A stretch of 64,000 nt of DNA from CAITWD01 sp963842065 (GCA_963842065.1 CAWJEW010000006.1:434001-498000); one strand, 5' to 3'; numbered from the stretch's first letter, positions 25,716 to 36,774 are shown. A program made the numbers and translations. Notes: generated from the sequence alone by a model not told the origin.

Positions 25716-26257
25716 GCCCAACGGCGTGGCTCGACTCCCATCGCGACATCGGCCTCCCAACAGCCGCGACCAGACGCCCATTGGCGATTCTTACAGCTGA
25801 CCCCCGGTGAACTCCAGGGCGCATACCGGGCCGCCGCGCGCGCGTCCCCGAGGGCGCCCGAAGACCCCACTGCCCGCTGTGCGAACGAGCTTTCGTGCAC
25901 TCCCACCCCCACATGAATCGACCGCGCCCGCCTGTAACCTCAGTCCGGAGACGTAAAAGGTTTGTGTGCACAGCGACGCACGACGGGCCGGGCCCGCGCC
26001 TCCTGCGGCCCGAGGGCGAGATCGCCCCGACGCCGTGATGGCCGTCCACCAGGGTCGGCGGGCCGTCGGCTCGCCGGGCAGCCGCCGCCAGGTGTCGAGC
26101 CTGCGCACGATGCGCCCCGGCAGGCACATCGCGATGAGGAGCCGGACCACGACGGGCAACGGGTCGGTGCTCCCGCCCTCCAGGGTCGCTGAGCTCGGGA
26201 GCGGCGAGCGTGGCATCGTCTGCCCCGGGCATACTGCACCGCAGAGCCAACCGTCAC
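25716..26257. other. Intergenic region without a convincing gene
   Basis: Divergent gap between the DUF1906 gene and the nitroreductase-like gene. Open frames on both strands are Arg/Pro-rich and lack ribosome-binding sites. A less GC-rich stretch near 25930-25965 is the best place for a promoter. Confidence 0.4.
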
Positions 26258-26264
26258 AGGAGGT
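26258..26264 (+). promoter_or_regulatory. Ribosome-binding site fixing a TTG start
   Basis: AGGAGGT lies six bases before TTG 26271 and is the best Shine-Dalgarno in this part of the window. It decides the non-ATG start. Confidence 0.75.
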
Positions 26265-26270
26265 GCACCG

Positions 26271-27559
26271 TTGCGCAGCTTGGATCCATTGCGACAGGCG
26301 CTGTCCGTGCCGCTCGCCGAAGCCGTGCTCACGCGCCGTTCTCGCCGCGTCGGGCTAGGTATGCGGCTTCCCGACGGGCCGCTCGCGTATGTGTCGCCCC
26401 ACGCGCCCATCCCCCTGTCGGAACTCGAGCAGGCGTTCCTGGTCTGGATGGGCACCGGCGTCACCGGGCTCGCGCTGGCCGATCTGCCGACCAACGGCAT
26501 CGCATGGATGCACGGATTCTCCGGCCGGTCGTGGCCGTGCTCGTGCAACTCGCACTCCACCGAGTTGTTTTTCACCGATGACAGCGGGCTCTACGTCGTC
26601 GCGCTCGGCGAAGAGACTCCCGACGACGTCGCGGTGTTCGCGGGGCGCTCCGAGGATGAGGTCATCGACGGGCTCGTGCGGCGGTATCGGGCGGCCACGA
26701 CACGCCTTGAGGAGGGGCGCGCGGACCTCCCGACGGGCGAGCCGGGGCTGTTCGCATTCAATTCCTGGAACGTCAATCAGCCGGGGAGCACGCTCTTCGT
26801 GCCGGTGACCAACACCACGGTCGAGTACTTGACCCTGCTGTTCATCTACTTCGACGAGATCAACCGGTTCAACGTGGTCGATGAGCTGTCGGGCGGCCGC
26901 ACCTGCGGTCTCGAGACTGGGTGCGCCAGGGGCGGCTTGGGGCGGTCGAGCTTTCGCTGATCGACCTTGAACTCCGGGTGCTGACCTCGCTGAACGTCGA
27001 AGGCGCCTTCATCTGCCAAAACATGAACCTCGCGGCACAGGCGCTTGGGCTCGGCGGCTGGGCCTTCACGGGGTTTCTTCCGCACCACGTCCTCGGCGTC
27101 GACCCCGCACACCGGGGTCTCGGCTTCCGGTTTGTCACGCCCGAGCACACTCCCCGCCACGCGGTCAAGCCGGTGCCGGTCGGTCGCGACGGCGGGGTGA
27201 TGCAGGCGCTGTGCCCGCCGTACGTCGCGGACATGAGCGAGGCCGTCGACCAGTACCTGGCGAGGTGGTCGGCGGCGGCCGACGCGCCATCCGCCTTCGC
27301 GGATGCGTCGGACGTGATGCGCGCGCGGCCCATGCCGACGGCCGAGACGGTGGAGATCGTCAAGGCCTTTTGCACGTACGTGCACAGCACCTACGGCAGG
27401 TTCCCGGCATGCATCGATCCGATGTTCGTGCGGCTCGTCTTCCAGGCCCACCACGTGGATGTCGAGTTCTACGACCGCTTTTACCGGGGCGAACCCCTGA
27501 CCAAGCTGCATCGCCGGCATCTTGCGGACTGGCATCCGGGCGAGGGCGACCCCGCCTGA
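26271..27559 (+). CDS. Nitroreductase-like protein, split by a single-base frameshift
   Basis: About 428 residues if repaired. The first 215 codons run to GGRTCGLE near 26912. The sequence then continues one frame over as WVRQGRLGAVELSLIDLE to 27559. The two halves join without gap or overlap, so one nucleotide is missing near 26905-26915. The N-terminal R.SRRVG...L..LE.AFL.WMGTGVTG resembles nitroreductase-fold proteins; the C-terminal half is not recognised. No partner genes suggest a substrate. Confidence 0.55.
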
Positions 27560-27815
27560 CCCGACGATTCCCAACAACCGCCCAACCAGGGCGACATCCG
27601 CTCCATCGTGCGCGCTGAACGGGCCCCGCCGAACCGCGCCGCCAGACACGACCGGCTCTCGACGAGGCCCGCGGACGCGCTCTCGGTGGCGCGCTGAACG
27701 CGGTTCGATCTCCCGGGCGACCTGCCACGACGTCGCCCGGATGGCCTCGTGCGACCCGCCGGGCGAGTGCCAGTTCCACCGCACGTCGGTCGGGATCGCT
27801 GTCGGGTTGCCTGCG

Positions 27816-29036
27816 CTACTTGACCAGGTTGTAGACGTCGAACATCGGCAGGTACATCGCGATGACGACCAGGCCCACGATCGCGCCGACAAACAGCATC
27901 ATCACGGGCTCGATGATCGAGGTCAGCGCCTTGAGCATCGTCTCGACTTCGTCGTCGTAGAAATCGGCGAGCTTGTGCAGCATCTCGTCGAGGTTTCCGG
28001 TCTCCTCGCCCACCGACAGCATCTGGGTGACGATCTTCGGGAACACGCCCGAGCGCTCCAGCGGGACGGCGAGCGATTCGCCGTCCTTGACGCGTTCGGC
28101 CACCTCGGCCATGGGATCGCCAATGACCCGGTTGCCGGTGGTCTTGGCGGTGATCTCCAGCGCCTGCAGGATCGGAACACCGGCCGAGGTCAGGGTCGCC
28201 AAGGTCCGCGCGAACCGGGCGATGGCGACCTTGCGCACGATTTCCCCGATGCGCATCGGGAAGTTGAGCTTGATCCGGTCCCAGGCCAGCTGGCCGCGGT
28301 CCGTGCGCTTGAGGGTGCGGAACGCCCAGATCAACGCCAGCGGGACGATCACGAAGATGTACCACTCGCTGCGAAACGCGTCCGAGATCGCCATCAGCAC
28401 CTTGGTCAGCGCGGGCAGCTGGCCGTGCAGGCCTTTGAAGATCCCGGCGAACACCGGCACGATCAGCGTCACCATCGCGACCAGCACGGCCAGGGCAAAG
28501 CAGCCGATCAGTGTCGGGTAGACCATCGCCGAGCGCACCGTGCGCTTGAGGTGGTCGTCCTTTTCGAGCTGGTTGGCCAACCGCTCGAGCACCTCCTCGA
28601 GGTTTCCGCCGGCCTCACCGGCGGCGACCATCGACACGAACAGGTCGTTGAAGACCGCCGGATGCTTCGACATCGCCTGGGAGAGCGCGAACCCGGTCTC
28701 GACGTCCTGCCGGACCGCGACGATCGTGCGCGCCAACTTGGCGGATTCGGTCTGGTCCTCCAGCACATACAGCGCCCGCAACAGCGACAGGCCCGCCGAG
28801 ACCATCGTCGCCATCTGGCGTGCCATCACGGTCAGGTCACGGGAGGCGACCGGCGTGTACAGGTCGCGGACGTCCTGCAGCGTGAAGGCCATCCGCTTGC
28901 GCGAGATCTCCACGACCGTAAAGCCCCGTCCGCGCAGCTGCGCGGCGACTTGCGCAGCAGACTCCCCCTGCACCTCCCCGCGGGACGGCGCCCCGTTGGG
29001 GTCGATGCCCTTGAAGGTGTAGGTCGCGCTGCTCAT
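27816..29036 (-). CDS. pilC: Type IV pilus inner membrane platform protein PilC (GspF family)
   Basis: 406 residues. Two GspF repeats (about 70-195 and 275-400) each have cytoplasmic helices ending in a membrane span, with the conserved ASAGVPILQALEI-type and GEETGNLDEML signatures. It links PilB/PilT motors to pilin in the membrane. It starts 7 bp after pilT, forming a pilB-pilT-pilC cluster, with the pilins and prepilin peptidase 24 kb away. Confidence 0.93.
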   Translation of the reverse strand: MSSATYTFKGIDPNGAPSRGEVQGESAAQVAAQLRGRGFTVVEISRKRMAFTLQDVRDLYTPVASRDLTVMARQMATMVSAGLSLLRALYVLEDQTESAKLARTIVAVRQDVETGFALSQAMSKHPAVFNDLFVSMVAAGEAGGNLEEVLERLANQLEKDDHLKRTVRSAMVYPTLIGCFALAVLVAMVTLIVPVFAGIFKGLHGQLPALTKVLMAISDAFRSEWYIFVIVPLALIWAFRTLKRTDRGQLAWDRIKLNFPMRIGEIVRKVAIARFARTLATLTSAGVPILQALEITAKTTGNRVIGDPMAEVAERVKDGESLAVPLERSGVFPKIVTQMLSVGEETGNLDEMLHKLADFYDDEVETMLKALTSIIEPVMMLFVGAIVGLVVIAMYLPMFDVYNLVK

Positions 29037-29043
29037 GGCCCGA

Positions 29044-30148
29044 TCAGCCTGCGGCCCGGGCCGGGCGGCCGTTGCCCATCGCCGCCAGCGACTCGCTCTC
29101 CATCAGCCGCTGCAGCTCGGCCGGCGTGCTCGAGCGCTCGAGCGCCACGTCCCGGCGGATCAGCCCCGCGCGCACGAGCTCCGCGAGCGCCGCATTCATC
29201 GACTGCATGCCGTGCTGGGCACCGGTCTGCATGATCGAGTAGATCTGGTGGGTCTTGCCCTCCCGGATCAGGTTGCGCACGGCCGCGGTGGCGACGAGCA
29301 CCTCGCACGCGACGATACGACCGCCCTCGGTGGAGGGCAACAGCTGCTGGCACACGACGCCCTGGAGCGAGTTGGCGAGCATCACGCGCACCTGCTCCTG
29401 CTGCTCGGACGGGAAAGACATCGATGACGCGGTCGATCGTCTGCGGCGCATCGGAGGTGTGCAGGGTGCCCAGGACCAGATGGCCGGTCTCGGCCGCGGT
29501 CAGGGCGATCTGGATCGTCTCGAGGTCGCGCATCTCACCCAACAGGATCACGTCGGGGTCCTGGCGCAAGGCGCTCCGCAGGGCGCTCGCGAACGACCGC
29601 GTGTCGCCGCCGAGCTCGCGCTGGTTGATCAGCGAGCGTTTGTGGTTGTGCAGGAACTCGATCGGGTCCTCGATCGTCATGATGTGGACCGAGCGGGTCT
29701 CGTTGATCAGGTCGATCAGCCCGGCCAGCGTCGTCGACTTGCCCGAGCCGGTCGCGCCCGTGACCAGCACCAGGCCGCGCGGCATCGTCGACCACTCGCC
29801 CACCGTGCCGGGAATCTTCAGGTCATCCAGGGAGCGGATCTTCGTTGGGACGATGCGCAGCGCGGCGCCGAGGACGCCGCGCTGGTGGTAGGCGTTGACA
29901 CGAAACCGCGCGAGCCCGGGGGCCTGGTAGGAGAAGTCGAGCTCCAGGTCGGTCTCCAGGCGCCGGCGCTGGTCCTGGGTCAGGATCCCGTAGAGCAGCT
30001 CCCGTGTGTCCTGGGGCGTGAGCACGTCGCGCCCGATGGCCCGCAGATCGCCGCTGACGCGCATGACCGGCGGCGCCCCGACCGCCACGTGCAGGTCGCT
30101 CGCGTTGCTGGTGACCACCGTGGTGATCATCTCCGTGAAGTCCATCAT
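29044..30148 (-). CDS. pilT: Twitching motility ATPase PilT, frameshifted near residue 245
   Basis: A pilus retraction ATPase of about 367 residues if repaired. The N-terminal part has Walker A GATGSGKSTT, the Asp box TIEDPIEF, and Walker B VILLGEMRD with the His box GHLVLGTLHT. At VIDVFP the frame breaks: an extra base in AAA 29414-29416 must be removed to continue into SEQQEQVRVMLANSL and the AIRNLIREGK-like end (here AVRNLIREGKTHQI). This is either a sequencing error or loss of retraction. Confidence 0.88.
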
Positions 30149-30212
30149 CGCTCGACCCCGGGTTTGGTTACTCGCCCGCGGCTGCGGGCGCGGTCGTACA
30201 CGGCGGCCGGCA

Positions 30213-32105
30213 TCACCCCACCGCCCGCGCGAGTTCTTCCAGGCTGGTGTCCCCGCGCAGCACCTTGACCAGCCCGTCCTCGCGGAGCGTGCGCATGCCC
30301 TCCCGCTTGGCCTGGTGGGCGATGGCATCGGCCGAGGCGCCCGTGACGATCATCTCGGCGATCTCCTCGCTGACCACCAGGAGCTCATAGACCCCGAGCC
30401 GGCCCTTGTACCCGGATCCGCCGCAGCGCGCGCACCCGACGGGACGGTAGACCTGGGCGGTCTCCCCCAGCCCATCCGGCATCCGCGACGTGTCCACGAG
30501 GTCGGCGAACACCGAGGTCGGGATCTGGTGCGGCTCCCGGCAGTAGGGGCACAGGCGCCGCGCGAGCCGCTGGGCCAGGATGCCCGCGACCGCACTGGCC
30601 GACAGGAACCCCTCGACGCCCATCTCGGTCAGCCGCGACAGGGCCCCCGCCGAGTCGTTGGTGTGCAGGGTCGCCAGGACGAGGTGGCCGGTGAGCGCGG
30701 ACTCGATCGCGATCTTGGCGGTCTCCGTGTCGCGGACCTCACCGATCATGATCACGTCGGGGTCGCACCGCAGGATGGAGCGCAGGCCGGCGGCGAACGT
30801 CAGCCCGGCCTTGGGGTTGACCTGCACCTGGTTGATCCCCGGCAGGCGGTACTCGACCGGGTCCTCGACGGTGATGATGTTCTGCTCGGCCGAGTTGAGC
30901 TGGTTGAGCGTCCCGTAGAGGGTCGTCGACTTGCCCGAGCCGGTCGGCCCGGTGACCAGCAGCGCTCCGTGCGGGCGCCGGTAGATCGCCTCGAACTGCG
31001 CCAGCACGTCGGCGGTGAACCCGAGGTCGCGCAGGTCCATCACCAGGTTGGTGCGGTCGAGGATCCGGATGACGATCTTCTCGCCGTAGACGGTCGGCAG
31101 CGTCGCGACACGCAGGTCGAGGTTGCGTCCGGTCACGAACAGACCCACGCGGCCGTCCTGGGGGGCGCGGCGCTCGGCGATGTCCAGATCCGCCATGATC
31201 TTGATGCGGCTGGCGATCCCGTGGGTGAAGCGGGCCGGCACCGTGGTCACGTTGCGCAGGACGCCGTCGACCCGAAAGCGCACGACCATGTCGTTGGCCT
31301 GCGGTTCGAAGTGGACATCCGATGCCCCCTCGTCGACGCCGCGGGCGAGGATCGAGTTGACCAGCTTGACCACGGGCGCATCATCGTTGGACGCGTCGCC
31401 GTCATCGACCATGTAGTCCGTGACCCGCACGTCGGCGAAGTTGGCCCCTTCGTCGACGCCGGCCAGGACGGTGTCCAGGCGTCGCGTCTCCCCGAGCAGG
31501 TGGGTGATCTCCTCCGGCGAGGCCAGCAGGGGCCGGATCTCGCGACCGGTGATGATCCGCAGGTCATCCAGTGCCAGGACGTTCGCCGGATCGGCCATCG
31601 CCACCACCAGGCGCCCATCCGGGTCGATCCGCACCGGCACCGCGTGGTAGCGGCGTATCGTGCGTGCATCGATGAGCTCGGCAACGCTGGTGTCGACGGG
31701 CATGCCGGGCTCGAACAGCCCCACGCCGGCGCGAACGGCGCTGGCGTGTGCCAGCTGCTCGCGGCTGATGACCCCGCGCTCGACCAGCAGCTCCCCGAGC
31801 CGACCGCCCTGCGGCGGCCCGTCGGGAAACGCCGTGCGCAGTCGATCCACCGTGATGTACTCGAGGCCCAGCAGGACCTGGCTCAGTGACTGCGTACGCG
31901 GCGTGGCAGGCGCGGCATGTGGCACGGCGGTGCGCGCGGCGGGCCCTGCAAGCGGCCCGGGGTCGAGCCGCTGCATGCCCGAGCGCGGCAGCCGGATCTC
32001 GTCGATGCGACGCCGATCGGCGGCATTGCGCGGATTGCCGCGCGGCGCGCTTTCGGGACCCGACCCGTTGTGCGGTTGCATGGGGATGTCAGGGGGAGTT
32101 GTCAC
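30213..32105 (-). CDS. pilB: Type IV pilus assembly ATPase PilB (GspE family)
   Basis: 630 residues. A Pro-rich N-terminus and an MshEN-like domain (about 75-200) precede the ATPase. The ATPase has Walker A GPTGSGKSTTLYG, Asp box TVEDPVEY, Walker B DVIMIGEVRD and His box GHLVLATLHTND, followed by the tetracysteine zinc motif CPYC...CARC. It powers pilus extension. The start is GTG 32105 (MTTPPD), with ATG 32081 as alternative. pilT follows 64 bp downstream. Confidence 0.93.
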   Translation of the reverse strand: MTTPPDIPMQPHNGSGPESAPRGNPRNAADRRRIDEIRLPRSGMQRLDPGPLAGPAARTAVPHAAPATPRTQSLSQVLLGLEYITVDRLRTAFPDGPPQGGRLGELLVERGVISREQLAHASAVRAGVGLFEPGMPVDTSVAELIDARTIRRYHAVPVRIDPDGRLVVAMADPANVLALDDLRIITGREIRPLLASPEEITHLLGETRRLDTVLAGVDEGANFADVRVTDYMVDDGDASNDDAPVVKLVNSILARGVDEGASDVHFEPQANDMVVRFRVDGVLRNVTTVPARFTHGIASRIKIMADLDIAERRAPQDGRVGLFVTGRNLDLRVATLPTVYGEKIVIRILDRTNLVMDLRDLGFTADVLAQFEAIYRRPHGALLVTGPTGSGKSTTLYGTLNQLNSAEQNIITVEDPVEYRLPGINQVQVNPKAGLTFAAGLRSILRCDPDVIMIGEVRDTETAKIAIESALTGHLVLATLHTNDSAGALSRLTEMGVEGFLSASAVAGILAQRLARRLCPYCREPHQIPTSVFADLVDTSRMPDGLGETAQVYRPVGCARCGGSGYKGRLGVYELLVVSEEIAEMIVTGASADAIAHQAKREGMRTLREDGLVKVLRGDTSLEELARAVG

Positions 32106-32138
32106 CCATAGTCTGATCGGCCGAAACGGCCTGCGACA

Positions 32139-32960
32139 TTACCTTCCCGACCGCACCAGGGCCTCGCGCATCGCCGCGATCGGCGGCTCGTGCCCGGTCC
32201 ACTCGACAAATGCCGCCGCGCCCTGGTGCAACAGCATCCCCAGCCCGTCGACACAGCGCGCACCACGGGCCGCGGCGGCCGCCAGCCAGGCGGTCCCGCC
32301 AGGGCGGTAGACGACGTCGACGACCACGTGCCCGGGACCGAGCGCGTCGGCCGGAAGCTCGGCCGGAACGCCCTGCTCATGAAGGCCGAGGCTCGTGCAG
32401 TTGACGATCAGCGCGCTCTCGCCGGCCGCCTGCTCGAGGGCGGCCCGGGAGAACTCGACCGGATCCCCCAGCGCCGCCGCGCGCGCCGGGGTCCGGTTGG
32501 CCACCGCCACGCGCGCACCGCGTTGACGCAGCGCGAAGACGACCGCCCGCGCTGCACCGCCGGCGCCGATCACCAGCGCCGTCGCGCCATCGAGTTGCAG
32601 CGGCGCGGCCTCGTCGAGCGCACCAAGGAATCCGGGCGCGTCGGTGTTGTCCGCGCGCCAGCCGCCCGCGCCGTCCGGGATGAGCGTGTTGGCCGCACCG
32701 ATCGCCGCCACGGCGTCGGACACCGCGCTGCACTCACCGAGGACGGCCTGCTTGTGCGGGATGGTCACGTTGAGTCCGGCGACGCCCGCCGCCGCCAACC
32801 CGCGGACCGCTTCGCGGACCCGCGCGGGCGCGACGGGAAACGCCACATAGGCCCAGTCGAGTCCGAGCGCGGCGAACGCGGCGTTATGCATCGCCGGCGA
32901 GAGCGAGTGCGCGACGGGCCAGCCGATGATCCCCGCCACCCGCGTCTGGCCGGAGATCAC
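32139..32960 (-). CDS. aroE: Shikimate dehydrogenase
   Basis: Reduces 3-dehydroshikimate with NADPH. 273 residues with the substrate motifs SLSPAMHNAAF and NVTIPHK (catalytic Lys), the NTDAPGF Asp, the dinucleotide loop IGAGGAARAV and the NADP-preferring NRTPARA. The GTG overlaps the mltG stop as GTGA. Confidence 0.95.
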   Translation of the reverse strand: MISGQTRVAGIIGWPVAHSLSPAMHNAAFAALGLDWAYVAFPVAPARVREAVRGLAAAGVAGLNVTIPHKQAVLGECSAVSDAVAAIGAANTLIPDGAGGWRADNTDAPGFLGALDEAAPLQLDGATALVIGAGGAARAVVFALRQRGARVAVANRTPARAAALGDPVEFSRAALEQAAGESALIVNCTSLGLHEQGVPAELPADALGPGHVVVDVVYRPGGTAWLAAAAARGARCVDGLGMLLHQGAAAFVEWTGHEPPIAAMREALVRSGR

Positions 32961-33802
32961 CTCAGCCCCCCCTTGGCGAGATTCGCCTGCGATTTCGCCA
33001 CATCGGCGTTGAACTGGGCGAGCGTCGTGGCGAAATAGTGCCCGTCGCTGCCGTCGTTGCGCGCAACGTAGTACAGGTACGCCACGTGGGCCGGGTGGGC
33101 CGCGGCCTGGATGCTCGCCAGGCCGGGGTTGCAGATCGGCCCGGGCGGCAGGCCGTAGTACCTGCGGGTGTTGTACGGCGAATCGATCTGCAGGTCCGAC
33201 TCGGTCAGGTCGGTCTTCCAGTACCCGAGCGCGTATTGGACCGTCGAGTCGATGCCGAGCGTCATGTGCAGGCGCAGCCGGTTGTAGATCACGGCCGCGA
33301 CCAGCGGCCGCTCCGCCGGCACGGCGACCTCGCGCTCGATCATCGAGGCGATCGTCAGGACGTCGTACGGGGTCAGGTTCTTGGACGCCGCATAGGCGTA
33401 GTTCACCGCCGCGGTGTAGTCGTGGTACGCGGCGACCTGTTCGGTGATGAACTCGCTCACCGTCGTCGTCGGCAGGAGTTGATAGGTCGCCGGGAACAAG
33501 AACCCTTCGAGCGACCGCGGTGTCGTGGTCCCGGCGAGGACCTGTCCCTCGCCCCCGACGGCGGTTTGGGCGAGGTACTGGCTGGCGGAAAGATGGGTCT
33601 TGGCGGCGAGGATCGCGGCGATCTGCTCGCGCCGCAACCCCTCCGGGAAGGTGACGTCGACCGGCGTCGGCGGTGGTGGCGGCGTCCGCGTGCGCCCGCG
33701 ATTTATCGCCCAGGCGGTCCCGGCGACGACGATGCCGACCACGAGGATGACCCACCAGGCGCGCGCGCGACGCCGCGGCGGACGCTGGCGACGGGTGCTC
33801 AC
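32957..33802 (-). CDS. mltG: Endolytic murein transglycosylase MltG
   Basis: 281 residues. There is one membrane anchor (about 16-35), a Pro-rich linker, then the YceG/MltG domain with LEGFLFPATYQL, the catalytic Glu in ASMIEREV and IDSTVQYAL...SPYNTR. It cuts nascent glycan strands to terminate elongation. The GTG at 33802 overlaps the ruvX stop as GTGA. Confidence 0.94.
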   Translation of the reverse strand: MSTRRQRPPRRRARAWWVILVVGIVVAGTAWAINRGRTRTPPPPPTPVDVTFPEGLRREQIAAILAAKTHLSASQYLAQTAVGGEGQVLAGTTTPRSLEGFLFPATYQLLPTTTVSEFITEQVAAYHDYTAAVNYAYAASKNLTPYDVLTIASMIEREVAVPAERPLVAAVIYNRLRLHMTLGIDSTVQYALGYWKTDLTESDLQIDSPYNTRRYYGLPPGPICNPGLASIQAAAHPAHVAYLYYVARNDGSDGHYFATTLAQFNADVAKSQANLAKGGLR

Positions 33803-34218
33803 GGGCGGGCGCCGGGCCGCACCCGGCCCAGCACCGACTCGAGCAGGACGCACGCGGCGGCACTGTCCAGGTCGGCGGCCCCGGACCGATTGCCGGCCTC
33901 GTTCAGGCGCCGGGAGGCCTCCCTGGTCGACAGCCGTTCGTCGACGAGCTCGACCGGGATCCCGAAGCGCCCGCGCACGCGGTCGGCAAAGCCCGCAGCC
34001 GCCCGCGCCTGGGCGCCCCGCTCACCGGACATCAAGAGGGGTTCGCCCACGATGATCCGCTCGGGGCGCTCGCGGTCCACGATGTCCGTGAGGACCCGCA
34101 TCCCGGCGGGGCTGTCGACGCGCGCGATGGCAGGCAGCGGGCGGACCAGCGTGCCGGTCGGGTCGGTGACCGCCACGCCGGTCCGGGCACGCCCATGATC
34201 GAGCGCCAGCAGCTTCAC
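33799..34218 (-). CDS. ruvX: Putative pre-16S rRNA nuclease / RuvX (YqgF)
   Basis: A 139-residue RNase H-fold nuclease with ALDHGRARTGVA, IVGEPLLMSGERG, VDERLSTREA and the final Asp in DLDSAAACVLL. The ATG overlaps the alaS stop (ATGA). The alaS-ruvX-mltG-aroE order is common in bacteria. Confidence 0.93.
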   Translation of the reverse strand: MKLLALDHGRARTGVAVTDPTGTLVRPLPAIARVDSPAGMRVLTDIVDRERPERIIVGEPLLMSGERGAQARAAAGFADRVRGRFGIPVELVDERLSTREASRRLNEAGNRSGAADLDSAAACVLLESVLGRVRPGARP

Positions 34219-36774
34219 GCGCCCGGTTCGCCGAACATCGACCGCGCTGCGGCAAGCGCCTCGGGCAGCCGGGCCGGATCCTTGCCGCCGGCGCGGGCCA
34301 TCGTGTCGCGCCCGCCCCCGCCGCCGCCGACCAGCGGCGCGATCTCGGAGAGGATCGACGCGGCCGAACGCCCCGCCGCCACCGCGCCCTGGCCGAGGTT
34401 GGCCACGAGCATCACGCGCCCGTCGACGCGGGCGCCCAGCACGACCGCGGCGCCGTCACCGAGCACGCGCTTGACTTGGTCCGAGATCTCCAGCAGCTCG
34501 TCGGCATCGCCGGCCTCGACCTCGGCGACGACGGCCCGGATATCACCGGCCGAGATGGCCTGCCGGGCGAGGGCCGCCGGGTCGATGCGGCCCTGCCGGG
34601 CACGCTTGAGTTCCCGCTCGAGTTCCGTGATGCGGGCCTCGCGGGCCGCGAGCTCGCGCGCGAGTTCCTCGGCGCGGTGCGCGTGCCAGCTTCACCAACT
34701 CGGCACCGGTGATGGCCTCGATGCGGCGGGCACCCGAGCCGACGCTTGTCTCGGTCACGATCTTGAACGGGCCGATCTCGCTCGTACGCGCCACGTGCGT
34801 GCCGCCGCACAGCTCCCTGGAAAAATCACCCGTGGACACCACGCGCACGACGTCCCCGTACTTCTCACCGAACAGGCCGATCGCACCAAGGGCGTCGGCT
34901 TCGTGCTTGGGCATCTCGGTCCACGTCACCGGGCTGTCCTCGGCCACGCGGGCGTTGACCAGACGCTCGATCTGCTCGAGCTCGTCGCGCGGGATGCGTC
35001 CGCGATGGGTGAAGTCGAACCGCAGCTTGTCCGGCCCGACGTAGGAGCCCGCCTGCTTGACGTCGTCGCCGAGCCGCTCGCGCAGCGCCCAGTTGAGCAC
35101 ATGGGTGCCGGTGTGATTGGCCTGTGTCGCCCGGCGGCTCGGGACATCCACGTGGGCAATCACCGCCGCACCCTCGGCCAGGGCGGCGCCCGCCACGACG
35201 AGGACCTGGTCGTCGCCGACGCGCAGCACGTCGGTCACCTCGCGGCGGTGGCCGTCGGTCGCGATCCACCCCCGATCGGAGATCTGGCCGCCGCCCTGGG
35301 CGTAAAACGGCGAGCGGGCGAGTGTGACCAGGTGTCGGCTGCCATCCAGATCGGCCACGCCGGTGACCGTGGTCGCGACCTCCAGGGTGTCATAGCCGAC
35401 GAACTCGGTCCGCGCGCCGCGTGCGGCGAGTTCGGACGCCCGCACCGCGAGTTCGATCTCGGTCGCCGCCTGGATGCCCGCACGCGAACGCTCGCGCTGC
35501 TCGTCCATCAGGCGCTCGAAGGTCGCGGTGTCGACCGCCAGGCCGGCGTCCTGCGCCGCTTCGGCGGTGAGGTCCAACGGGAAGCCGTACGTGTCGTGCA
35601 GGCGAAACGCGTCGTCGCCAGCGACGGTGCCGGACCGCCCCGCGCGTGCGATCACCTCGCCCAACAGGCGGCGGCCCTGCTGGAGGGTCCTGGCGAACTG
35701 CTCCGCCTCCGCGCCGAGGGTGTCGGTGATCGCCGACCGCTCGCTGACCAGTTCCGGGTAGGCGTCGCCCCAGCCCGCCGCGACCTGCTCGGACAGCTCG
35801 ATGACCGCGTCGACGGGCAGCCCGAGCTGGGTGCCTTCGGCGACCGCGCGTCGCACGATCCGCCGCAGCACGTAGCCGCGGCCCTCGTTGGACGGCCGCA
35901 CCCCGTCGGCGGTCAGGAACGTCATCGCGCGGCCGTGGTCGGCCAGGACCCGCAGGGACCGGTCGCTGCGCGGATCGGCGCCGTAGCGGACCCCGCTGGC
36001 GCGCTCGGCCCATGCGATCAGCGGCCAGAACGCGTCCGTCTCGAACACCGAGGGCTTGTCCTGCAACAGCGCGGCGATGCGCTCGAGCCCCGCCCCGGTG
36101 TCGATGTTCTTGGCCGGCAGCGCGCTCAGGGTGCCGTCGGCGGCCCGCTCGTACTGCATGAACACCAGGTTCCAGTACTCGAGATACCGCTCGCCGCCGA
36201 CCCGCGGACCGCCCTCCGGGCCGAACTCCGGCCCCCGGTCGAAGTACAGCTCGGTGTTCGGGCCGCACGGCCCGGTCGGGCCGGCCTTCCAGAAGTTGTC
36301 GGCCTCGCCCAGCGCCTGGATCCGCTCCGGAGGGATGCCGAGCTCGATCCAGCGCTCGCGCGCCTCATCGTCACCGGGCACGCTGGCGTTGCCTTCGAAG
36401 ATCGTGATCCAGATGCGGTCGGCATCGAGGCCGAGCACCTCGGTCGAGACCTCGAAGCCGAAGCGGATCGCGTCCGTTTTGAAGTAGTCGCCCAGGGAGA
36501 AGTTGCCGAGCATCTCGAAGAAGGTCAGATGGCGCGCGGTGTGGCCGACCTGGTCGATATCGACGGTGCGAAAGCACTTCTGGCAGGAGGTCAGGCGCGG
36601 GGCGGGCGGAACGGCGGTCCCAAGGAAGTAGGCCTTCAGTGGCTGCATGCCCGCGATCGTCAACAACACCGACGGATCGTCGTCGTACGGCACCAACGAC
36701 GCCGACGGCAAGCCGAGGTGCCCCTGGCGCTCGAAGTACTCCCGAAACGCGCGACGGATCTGATGAGTCGTCAT
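34215..36774 (-). CDS. alaS: Alanyl-tRNA synthetase, one frameshift near the C-terminal domain
   Basis: About 852 residues if repaired. The class II core begins IRRAFREYFERQGH, with TFFEMLGNFSLGDYFK. The editing-domain zinc motifs HTGTH and CGGTH are present. After GAELVKLAR the reading frame slips by one base near 34674-34695. The coiled-coil (RAEELARELAAREARITELE) and the C-Ala domain with VGGGGGGRD continue one frame over to 34215. The gene is essential, so an assembly error is likely. Confidence 0.9.

Noticed and set aside
25791..26216. Minus-strand frame of about 140 codons between the DUF1906 and nitroreductase-like genes
   Set aside because: It has a short hydrophobic stretch but no ribosome-binding site, is Arg/Gly/Pro-rich at the end, and overlaps equally open frames on the other strand.
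30006..31889. Long plus-strand open frame opposite pilB
   Set aside because: Shadow of pilB: the minus strand shows full Walker motifs and a zinc motif, while the plus frame shows only biased composition.
32081..32105. Choice of pilB start at ATG 32081
   Set aside because: It is possible, but the upstream GTG keeps the same frame and neither has a clear ribosome-binding site; the longer form was kept.
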